Below are positions 5,930-11,211 of a stretch of DNA of 11,211 nucleotides, piece by piece. The DNA lies in the NCBI GenBank assembly GCA_023457175.1, contig JAEWMM010000029.1:1-11211 (forward strand). The letters run 5' to 3'. Made by a program: the position numbers and the translations under genes. The notes under the pieces were generated by a model that saw nothing but the letters and a program-made list of their open reading frames with translations, made no database searches and was not told the DNA's origin. The DNA is from Bacillota bacterium. Its GTDB lineage: Bacteria > Bacillota > Clostridia > Oscillospirales > Ruminococcaceae. Position 1 is the first letter of the stretch; the number at the start of each line of letters is the position of its first letter.

Positions 5930-7438
5930 CTAGGCTGGCTTTGCAGTCTTTTTCTTGCCGAAAACATACTTTTTGCCCATGCTGTAAAGGAACACGCCGA
6001 CAATAGCAAGGAAAATAACCAGGCTGACGGGGCGGGTGACAAAAATGGAATAGCTTCCGCGAGAGAGCATGAGCGACTGACGGAAGTAGTTTTCGGTCAG
6101 CGGCGCCAGCACCACCGACAGAATCAGCGGACCGGCAGGGTAGTTGAGCTTCTTGACGCAGTAGCCGAATACGCCAAAGATGACAATAAGCCAAACGCCA
6201 AAGAAATTATAGTTGAGCGCATAAGCGCCGACGCAGCAAAACACCAGCACCAGTGGAGAAAGGTTCTTCTCTACAATGCGAATCATATTGACAAACAGCG
6301 GAATCATCAAAACGTTAGAAAACAGCAGGAACAGGTTAGACAGGCAGAGCGCCGCAATCATCGCCCAGACAATACCGGCAGATTTAACCATCAGCAGCGG
6401 GCCGGGCTGCATGCCGAACATGATCAGCACGCCGAGGAAAATGGCGGTACCGCCCGAACCGGGAATGCCCAGCGTGATAAGGGGCACCAGCGCGCCGGGA
6501 ACCGAGGCGTTGTTTGCCGCTTCGGGCGCTGCAAGTCCTTCCTCGGCGCCCTTGCCAAACCGCTCCGGCGTTTTAGAAACCTTTTTCTCGGTCGCGTAGG
6601 CTAAAAAGGTGGCGATGGTACCGCCTGCGCCGGGCAGAATACCGACAATGGTGCCGATAACCGAACCGCGCAGCATGGCGGGCATCGTTTTCTTGAGCAC
6701 ATCCAGCCCCGGGATATATTCGCTCATTTTAAAGCTCGGCTTGCCCAAGTTCAGGCGGGTCTCGTTCTCAACGTTAAAGAACACCTCACCAAGACCGTAC
6801 ATGCCGATAATGACAAAAACAAAGTCGATGCCCTCTAAAAGCTCGGGCACGTAGTCCCAGCGGACATAGCCTGAAATGTAGTCGGCGCCGACCATGCCGA
6901 TGACAAAGCCGACGGCAGTCATCATAATCGCTTTAAGAATGGACTTGCCCGCCAGCAGCGCAATGGTTGCAAGACCAAGCAGCATCAGCATGAAATATTC
7001 CGGCGCACCAAAGTTGATGACCAAATCGCTGATAACCGGCGCTAAAAAGATGAGCACCACCAGGCCGAAGCTGCCGCCGATAAAGCTTGCAATGGCCGAA
7101 AGCCCCATCGCCATGCCGCCCTTGCCCTGCTGCATCAGCGGGGAGCCGTCCTCAGCGGTCATGATGGCGGGGGCGTCGCCGGGGGTATTAATCAGAATGG
7201 CGGTAATGCGCCCGCCGTACATGGTACCCATGTAAACGCCGACAAGCAGCGCCAGCGCCTGATTGGCCGGCAGCGTAAAGGTCAGCGGAATCATCAGTGC
7301 AATACCGGCGGAAGGCCCCAAACCGGGCAATGTGCCGACAACGGTGCCTACAATCGAGCCCAGCGCTATAATCATCAGGTTAGATACCGTCAGCATTGAA
7401 AGTGTGCCCTGCCACAGGGCGGATAAAGTTTCTAACAT
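5930..7438 (-). CDS. tctA: Tripartite tricarboxylate transporter large permease TctA
   Basis: The large membrane subunit (502 residues, many hydrophobic segments) of a TctCBA secondary transporter, using ion-driven uptake of citrate-type acids delivered by the periplasmic or lipid-anchored TctC. Family signatures are clear and duplicated in the two halves: VGTLPGLGPSAG (about 34-45) and VGILPGAGGTIA (about 265-276), plus EEGLAAPEAANNAS (299-312) and TLGIPGSGGTA (322-332). The length is typical of TctA. It starts with ATG after GGAGGG. Its ribosome binding site abuts the tctB stop, leaving a gap of 15 bp. The C-terminus ends in a lysine-rich tail. The substrate could be citrate, citramalate or another tricarboxylate; the linked lyase genes favour citrate or a close analogue. 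Confidence 0.97.
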   Translation of the reverse strand: MLETLSALWQGTLSMLTVSNLMIIALGSIVGTVVGTLPGLGPSAGIALMIPLTFTLPANQALALLVGVYMGTMYGGRITAILINTPGDAPAIMTAEDGSPLMQQGKGGMAMGLSAIASFIGGSFGLVVLIFLAPVISDLVINFGAPEYFMLMLLGLATIALLAGKSILKAIMMTAVGFVIGMVGADYISGYVRWDYVPELLEGIDFVFVIIGMYGLGEVFFNVENETRLNLGKPSFKMSEYIPGLDVLKKTMPAMLRGSVIGTIVGILPGAGGTIATFLAYATEKKVSKTPERFGKGAEEGLAAPEAANNASVPGALVPLITLGIPGSGGTAIFLGVLIMFGMQPGPLLMVKSAGIVWAMIAALCLSNLFLLFSNVLMIPLFVNMIRIVEKNLSPLVLVFCCVGAYALNYNFFGVWLIVIFGVFGYCVKKLNYPAGPLILSVVLAPLTENYFRQSLMLSRGSYSIFVTRPVSLVIFLAIVGVFLYSMGKKYVFGKKKTAKPA

Positions 7439-7453
7439 GGTTGTGACCCTCCT

Positions 7454-7894
7454 TTACAAAAAATTCAGAATGGTGATGGGAATATCCAGCCAAAGATCAA
7501 AGATAGCCCACACCACCAGCGTTGTCGTCAAAGAAACTTTCAAACCGTCGAACAGCGAATTTTTTTCGACCCAGTAGACAATAAAAAAGGTGAACAGCGC
7601 TACCGAAGCGATAATTCCTAAATGCTCCATTAAAAGAATCATGACAATCAGCGCTGCAAAATAGAGTCCTAAGCGGATGAGCTGGCGTTTGTTCAGCAAG
7701 ACCTCCGGCGAGGACTTATCAAAAAAGAATAAAATAATGCAGCACAGGATGACGACGCAGAGCATAAAGATTGGCAGAAAACCCGGACCGATGGTGTATT
7801 GGGTTTTGAGCGGCCAATTAAGGGCGGAAGACAGCATAACGCCGCAGATTAGCGCCATAACCAGCAGAAACAGCCGGTTACTGGAGAGTTTCAT
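7454..7894 (-). CDS. tctB: Tripartite tricarboxylate transporter small permease TctB
   Basis: A 146-residue membrane protein with about four hydrophobic segments: roughly residues 8-25, 36-55, 72-105 (probably two, around a break near GIIAS) and 118-140. It matches the small TctB subunit in size, topology and position between tctC and tctA. The TIGPGFLPI segment near residue 35 resembles the GPGffP pattern common in TctB. The family is poorly conserved, so the call leans on context. It starts with ATG at 7894 after AGGAGG with 7-bp spacing. The gap to tctC is 137 bp and holds a long hairpin. Confidence 0.9.
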   Translation of the reverse strand: MKLSSNRLFLLVMALICGVMLSSALNWPLKTQYTIGPGFLPIFMLCVVILCCIILFFFDKSSPEVLLNKRQLIRLGLYFAALIVMILLMEHLGIIASVALFTFFIVYWVEKNSLFDGLKVSLTTTLVVWAIFDLWLDIPITILNFL

Positions 7895-7946
7895 AGCATT
7901 TCCTCCTGTTTAGTTGTAAAGATGACCGGTATAAAGGCATTTTAAA

Positions 7947-7984
7947 TGAGTGAAGGAGCGCGACACCTTCCGCTCCTTCACTCA
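7947..7984 (-). repeat. 14-bp perfect hairpin between tctC and tctB
   Basis: TGAGTGAAGGAGCG (7947-7960) and CGCTCCTTCACTCA (7971-7984) pair perfectly around a 10-base loop. On the minus strand it is followed by TTTAAAATG, a weak T-tract. It lies in the 137-bp gap after the binding-protein gene. It could act as a partial terminator or as a 3' message stabiliser, raising TctC over the membrane subunits and the lyase. Confidence 0.75.
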
Positions 7985-8031
7985 GAGGCTGTGAGGCATG
8001 TTAAAAGTGTCTGAAGCTATCTAAGTCCGCT

Positions 8032-9039
8032 TTAAATCAGTCCCATTTCCTTCATAGAGGTTTCGTACTCGGTGTTCAGCACGTCGAGATAGGCGGCAAA
8101 ATCGTCGCCCAGCAGCAAATTCTTCTGTACGCCATTGGCCCGGAGATATTGCTCGTTCCAGTCGCTGGTCTCGCTGAGCTGGGTGAAAAGGTCCATGTAA
8201 TACTGCTTGGCCTCCTCCGAGATACCCTTAGGGGCGGCAATACCGCGGAACACGCCGAGGTTGATGTCGTAGTTCTGCTCGATAAGGGTGGGAACGTCGG
8301 GCAGCATTTCGTTGCGCTCAGCCGTCGCCAGGCCGATGCCGATAAAGTCGCCGGTTTCAAGATATTCGCCGCAGCTGTTAACGTTGGTGCAGATAAAGTC
8401 GACCTGCTTACCGAGCAGCGCGGTAACCAGCTCACCGTCGCCCTGATAGGGAATGTAGTTGATGTCCTGCTTAGAAGCGTCGACCAGCTTGTTACAGATG
8501 ATGTTATCAATAGAGCCGGTGCCGGTGCCGCCCGCCGTGCGGGGCGCCGAAAGCAGCTGCTCCATGCTGGTGATGCCGGAATCCTTATGTACAACGATGA
8601 TAGAGGGGTCTATTCCCAGGCAGGCGATGGGCGTAAAGTCCTTATAGGTGACGCCGGTACTGGTTGAGAGCGGGGTAGTCAAAAAGGACGAGGTGACGCA
8701 CATCAGATAATAGTCGCTGCCCGCGTGGGTGTTGACATAGCCCATGCCTACAGCGCCCGATCCGCCCTCTTTATTAACGACGTTCATGACGGCGCCATTG
8801 GCGAGCTTATCATTGTTGATAATCTTCAGCGCCGTGCGCAGCATAATATCGTGTCCGCCGCCCGGACCGTAGCAGGCAACCAGCTCAACGGGGCGCTGTG
8901 GGAAGGCCGCAGCCGCGCTCGAACCTGCCGGGGCCGAGCCGCCCCCGGCAGAGCTTGCCTGTCCGGCGCTTTGGCTGCCGCAGGCGGCAAGACCCATCAC
9001 CATTGCCGCGGTTAAAGCGTATGCTATCAGTTTCTTCAT
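8032..9039 (-). CDS. tctC: Tripartite tricarboxylate transporter substrate-binding lipoprotein TctC
   Basis: A 335-residue extracytoplasmic solute receptor of the TctC (Bug) family that captures a carboxylate and passes it to TctAB. The N-terminus is a lipoprotein signal: Lys-Lys, a hydrophobic core, then the lipobox LAAC with Cys20. A Ser/Gly/Ala-rich linker to about residue 45 follows, as expected for a Gram-positive surface lipoprotein. Family features include the PGGGHDIMLR loop (about 59-68), where the glycines and Asp normally bind the ligand, GGTGTGSIDN (170-179), and LPDVPTLIE in the C-terminal half. It starts with ATG after AGGAGG. It is the first gene of the minus-strand cluster and lies behind a long leader. 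The ligand cannot be deduced from sequence alone. Confidence 0.96.
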   Translation of the reverse strand: MKKLIAYALTAAMVMGLAACGSQSAGQASSAGGGSAPAGSSAAAAFPQRPVELVACYGPGGGHDIMLRTALKIINNDKLANGAVMNVVNKEGGSGAVGMGYVNTHAGSDYYLMCVTSSFLTTPLSTSTGVTYKDFTPIACLGIDPSIIVVHKDSGITSMEQLLSAPRTAGGTGTGSIDNIICNKLVDASKQDINYIPYQGDGELVTALLGKQVDFICTNVNSCGEYLETGDFIGIGLATAERNEMLPDVPTLIEQNYDINLGVFRGIAAPKGISEEAKQYYMDLFTQLSETSDWNEQYLRANGVQKNLLLGDDFAAYLDVLNTEYETSMKEMGLI

Positions 9040-9260
9040 TATCTTTTCCTCCTCAATATTTATCTATTTCAAAGCATGTTGCTAAGAAATCTTAAATGGT
9101 CGGATGAAAGGCGTACATGCCTTGGGCGTAAAGATACATTCGGCGTGTTTTGCGCCGGGGCAGGTGTTCAGGATATGGCGTTGAAACATTTGGCGGTTTA
9201 TGCCCCGCCTGTTTACCGGCACGGGAGGGATTAAAAACCGTTGGATAAAGAATATCATTT
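9040..9260 (-). promoter_or_regulatory. Long 5' leader of tctC
   Basis: If transcription starts from the AT-rich promoter region near 9260, the tctC message has an untranslated leader of about 210-220 bases. Small stems are visible on the minus strand: CGGCG/CGCCG closing a 7-base loop, GGCGG/CCGCC, and AAGGC/GCCTT around GTACAT near 9108-9123. No known riboswitch class was recognised, and there is no clear terminator stem with a T-run before the ribosome binding site. Confidence 0.4.
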
Positions 9261-9294
9261 CGATTAATATTTTATCAAAATAATATATGAAATG
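9256..9294. promoter_or_regulatory. Candidate operator dyad over the tctC promoter
   Basis: CATTTC (9256-9261) and GAAATG (9289-9294) share one centre (base 9275) with the inner dyad ATTTT-ATC-AAAAT (9269-9281). About 14 of 19 mirrored positions pair. It covers the -10 and touches the -35 of the candidate tctC promoter, where a repressor or antagonist such as the divergent RpiR protein could act. High AT content inflates the chance of such symmetry. Confidence 0.4.
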
Positions 9295-9298
9295 TAAA
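9269..9298 (-). promoter_or_regulatory. Candidate promoter of the tct-cit operon
   Basis: The minus strand reads TTTACA (9293-9298), an 18-bp spacer and TAAAAT (9269-9274), each five of six to consensus. An overlapping alternative is TTGAAA (9304-9309) with TATTAT (9280-9285), also at 18 bp. The region is very AT-rich, so more than one reading is possible. Confidence 0.5.
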
Positions 9299-9371
9299 TA
9301 ATATTTCAAAAACTTGCAAAAATACAGCGTTGTAGCTAGTTTTTTGATTCTAAAAGCTACTTTTTGCGTTC

Positions 9372-9405
9372 TTTACTTGTCTGGCACCAAAAAATATGAT
9401 AAAAT
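9372..9405 (+). promoter_or_regulatory. Candidate promoter of the RpiR-family gene
   Basis: TTTACT (9372-9377), a 17-bp spacer and TATGAT (9395-9400) fit a housekeeping promoter. A shifted reading, TTGTCT (9377-9382) with TAAAAT (9400-9405), also has a 17-bp spacer. The direct repeat GGCACCA occurs inside the spacer (9383-9389) and again at 9424-9430 just before the ribosome binding site, 41 bp apart. An inverted repeat, GTAGCT (9332-9337) and AGCTAC (9355-9360), lies just upstream. Confidence 0.6.
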
Positions 9406-9441
9406 TTATTACAAATCGTTTCAGGCACCAGGAGGAAGGCT

Positions 9442-10323
9442 ATGTATACTGATATTATGATGAAGCTGGCGCAGCAGCTGCCGGATGTGACCAAGTCTCA
9501 AAAGAGGGTCATCAACTTTATTCTCGAAAATCCCGTCAGGGCGGCTATGGCGACCATCAATCAGCTGTCCGCCGAATCAGGGGTCAGCACCGCTACCATT
9601 GTGCGCACCACCACCGCCTTGGGGTATAACAGCTACTCGGACTTTCAGCGCAAGCTACAGTCGCATTTAATGCTTTACGCTGTGCCCACCCGCCGAATCG
9701 AAACGCTGTCTGAGGGCAAAAGCAACACGACCGAAACAGCGTATACCATCAACACCATTCTGCAGCAGCAGATTGATAATCTGGTTAAAACCAGCGCCCA
9801 ACTCACCGAGCAGCAGGTGGAGGACAGCGTCGCAATTTTAAAAAAGGCGGCGCATATCTATATCATCGCCGAAAGGAACTGCCGTGTAACGGCCTATTAT
9901 CTGTACCATAATCTTAACCGCATCACCGACCGCGTGGATATGCTGACCTACTACGACTTTAACCTCCCCGAGCATCTGCACCGCGTCAAGCCGGGGGATG
10001 CGGTCATTTCTATCTGTATGCCGCGCTATGCGGCGCGAATTGTCAACGCAACCCGCATTGCCAAAGAGCGGGGCGCCAGCGTCATCAGCATTACCGACGC
10101 CGTTACCTCGCCGCTGGCCGACTATTCCGACTGTCTGTTTTCGGTGCGGCAGCAGAGCTTTGGCTTGCATAACTCTCAGATCTCTTCGCTGCTTATCGCC
10201 GAAATACTGATTATCCGCACCTGCTGGGAGGATGTGGAGACCGCTAAAAACAATCTCTCAGAGGTTGAAAGAATTTTTCAGTCGCTGCGCTTAAAGCCAG
10301 CGCATGCGCTGGTTTCCCGATAG
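9442..10323 (+). CDS. RpiR/MurR-family transcriptional regulator
   Basis: A 293-residue regulator with an N-terminal RpiR-type helix-turn-helix domain (about 1-77; recognition region ATINQLSAESGVSTATIVRTTTALGYNSYSDF near 37-68) and a C-terminal SIS domain (about 125-260; e.g. AKERGASVISITD near 207-219 and SPLADYSD near 223-230). RpiR proteins usually sense sugar phosphates. Here the first ligand loop reads IIAERNCRV rather than the usual G-x-G-x-S type, and the second reads ICMPRYAA, so the effector may differ. It starts with ATG after AGGAGG with 6-bp spacing. It is transcribed divergently from the tct-cit cluster and is its most likely local regulator (inferred from position). Whether it represses or activates is not visible. 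Confidence 0.93.
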   Translation: MYTDIMMKLAQQLPDVTKSQKRVINFILENPVRAAMATINQLSAESGVSTATIVRTTTALGYNSYSDFQRKLQSHLMLYAVPTRRIETLSEGKSNTTETAYTINTILQQQIDNLVKTSAQLTEQQVEDSVAILKKAAHIYIIAERNCRVTAYYLYHNLNRITDRVDMLTYYDFNLPEHLHRVKPGDAVISICMPRYAARIVNATRIAKERGASVISITDAVTSPLADYSDCLFSVRQQSFGLHNSQISSLLIAEILIIRTCWEDVETAKNNLSEVERIFQSLRLKPAHALVSR

Positions 10324-10458
10324 AAAGACCCTGTTTTGCCGGGATTTTTATACCGCCGGGTTGGGGGGCGCTCATTGGTTGGCCGAATTTGGCGGTGCGC
10401 CCAACCGGGCAATTTGGCCGTAAGCTTAAAAACTTGCTGTCGGTCACATAGACCGGCT
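10324..10458. other. Short non-coding region after the RpiR gene
   Basis: No gene is seen. GGTTGG (10359-10364) plus GCGC (10368-10371) can pair imperfectly with GCGC-CCAACC (10397-10406), and AATTTGG-containing segments recur at 10386 and 10411. The role is unknown. Confidence 0.35.
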
Positions 10459-10502
10459 ACACGCTAAAAGCGGGATCCCGAAGGATCCCGCTTTTAGCGT
10501 GT
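10459..10502. terminator. Strong bidirectional terminator with perfect 20-bp stem
   Basis: The 20-base arms 10459-10478 and 10483-10502 are perfectly complementary around the 4-base loop CGAA. The GC-rich core GCGGGATCC/GGATCCCGC is flanked by AAAA (10466-10469) and TTTT (10492-10495), so it can terminate in both directions. On the minus strand the loop is C-TTCG-G, an exceptionally stable tetraloop. It lies 135 bp after the RpiR stop codon and can also end leftward transcripts from the serine hydrolase side. Confidence 0.9.
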
Positions 10503-10847
10503 GTTGTGTAAAGTATACATGAAGAGACGGGCGGCATTACGCCGCAATGGCGACACCAGTGATCTCCAAGGGATAATAAGAATATAGTAAAAACACATGA
10601 AAACAGGAACAGAATTGACGCATATATTTTGTATTCGGCAAGGCGGGGGACGCGGGTGGGCTGGCGCGTACCGAAGGACGGTAACGCGGCCAAACGCAGA
10701 ACAGACCGCCAAGACTGTTCTTATCTTTAAGCTGATTTGACTATATATGTGTGGTGCCGCGGTTTGCTCATTCTAAGGATGTCCGCTCAATTGGCTCCGC
10801 TTACAATGCAGCATTCCGCCTTGCCTATACCCGATATACAGCGTCAA
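10503..10847. other. Structured non-coding region between terminator and serine hydrolase gene
   Basis: This holds 345 bp without a supportable gene. Several inverted repeats are visible: GCGGC/GCCGC (10531-10545), CGCGTACCG with CGGTAACGCG (10665-10673 and 10679-10688, one bulge), and AGAACAG/CTGTTCT (10698-10704 and 10715-10721). Read on the minus strand they form a series of stems ending in the UUCG-loop terminator at 10459-10502. This could be a long 3' untranslated region of the serine hydrolase message or a small RNA. No known RNA family was recognised. Confidence 0.4.
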
Positions 10848-11211
10848 TTACGCCTGAGACTGTGCGTGATAAACCAGTTCGGATAACTTGGCTACTGCTT
10901 CGATACCGGCGGCATCGCTCGATAGTTTTTCACTAAAGGCCGCAATAATATATCTTCTGCCATCAGGCAGGGTAAAAATTCCGACATCGTGTTGAATGTT
11001 GGTCAGGTCACCGGTCTTATTTGCGACTAGAACGGTATTCGGCTTGAGGTTGCGGCGGTCTTCCTCGCCAACCCAGCTGGGGACAGCAGGAAGCAGGGCA
11101 GGCAGCTTGTTGCGGCACTGCTGCTTTTCCATAATGGAAATAATCGTCCGGCTGATTTCAGGGCTGACAAACGCGCCCTTTGCAATGCGGGTAAGCAGGC
11201 TCCCGGTGTCC
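10848..11211 (-). CDS. Class A beta-lactamase-like serine hydrolase, C-terminal part
   Basis: An open frame entering from the right edge and ending at a TAA (10848-10850). About 120 C-terminal residues are visible. They carry the KTG triad (VANKTGD, the third active-site motif of penicillin-recognising serine enzymes), followed by NIQHDVGIFTLPDGRRYIIAAFSE, the matching beta-strand region of class A enzymes. Upstream lies a helical stretch ISRTIISIMEKQQCRNKLPALLP, matching the segment before KTG. The Ser-x-x-Lys and SDN motifs would lie outside the window, so activity cannot be judged; many Firmicutes proteins of this type are simply called serine hydrolases. An internal ATG at 11132 is not the start, since the frame and the similarity continue to the edge. 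It looks unrelated to the citrate genes. Confidence 0.85.
   Translation of the reverse strand, partial: DTGSLLTRIAKGAFVSPEISRTIISIMEKQQCRNKLPALLPAVPSWVGEEDRRNLKPNTVLVANKTGDLTNIQHDVGIFTLPDGRRYIIAAFSEKLSSDAAGIEAVAKLSELVYHAQSQA

Noticed and set aside
9082..9309. Small minus-strand open frame in the tctC leader
   Set aside because: It starts at a TTG without a ribosome binding site inside the predicted promoter, and the sequence matches nothing recognisable.
77..10718. 13-bp sequence ACAGTCTTGGCGG at 77-89, found inverted at 10706-10718, suggesting flanking repeats of a mobile cassette
   Set aside because: One or two 13-base matches are expected by chance in a window this size, similarity stops at the edges, and there is no transposase or integrase.
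10751..10762. T-box-like string GTGGTGCCGCGG
   Set aside because: It differs from the conserved T-box core at a key base. No specifier stem or antiterminator is evident, and no plus-strand gene follows.

Overview
The window is an 11.2-kb stretch of moderately GC-rich bacterial chromosome. Strong AGGAGG-type ribosome binding sites, a Gram-positive-style lipoprotein with a Ser/Gly/Ala-rich linker, and an anaerobic citrate-lyase gene set suggest a fermentative member of the Firmicutes, perhaps Clostridia/Oscillospiraceae-like. This assignment is an inference from style and gene content only; no rRNA or marker gene is present.

Layout. Bases 1-496 are non-coding and hold a hairpin, a likely minus-strand terminator and a cluster of palindromes. 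From 9039 down to 497 the minus strand carries a nine-gene cluster in this transcription order: tctC, tctB, tctA (tripartite tricarboxylate transporter), citD, citE, citF (citrate lyase gamma, beta and alpha), a D-2-hydroxyacid dehydrogenase, an RraA/HMG-aldolase-like gene, and, after a 416-bp gap, citX (citrate lyase prosthetic-group transferase). A 402-bp AT-rich divergent promoter region (9040-9441) separates tctC from a plus-strand RpiR-family regulator (9442-10323). A very strong perfect hairpin terminator (10459-10502) follows the regulator, then a structured non-coding stretch. The C-terminal part of a class A beta-lactamase-like serine hydrolase runs off the right edge on the minus strand.

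How the genes work together (inference from known family functions). TctC captures a tricarboxylate outside the cell and TctAB imports it. CitDEF, activated by the CitX-attached prosthetic group, splits citrate into acetate and oxaloacetate. The RraA-like protein belongs to a family whose HMG/CHA aldolases also decarboxylate oxaloacetate, so it could replace the usual Na+-pumping oxaloacetate decarboxylase. The NAD-type D-2-hydroxyacid dehydrogenase could reduce the resulting 2-oxoacid (pyruvate to D-lactate, or oxaloacetate to D-malate) and recycle NADH. The divergent RpiR protein is the obvious candidate regulator, in place of CitAB or TctDE.

The usual companions citC (lyase ligase), citG (prosthetic-group precursor synthase), oadABC and the two-component sensors are absent from the window. 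The most interesting point is this compact uptake-cleavage-decarboxylation-reduction module, whose real substrate could be citrate or a relative such as citramalate.
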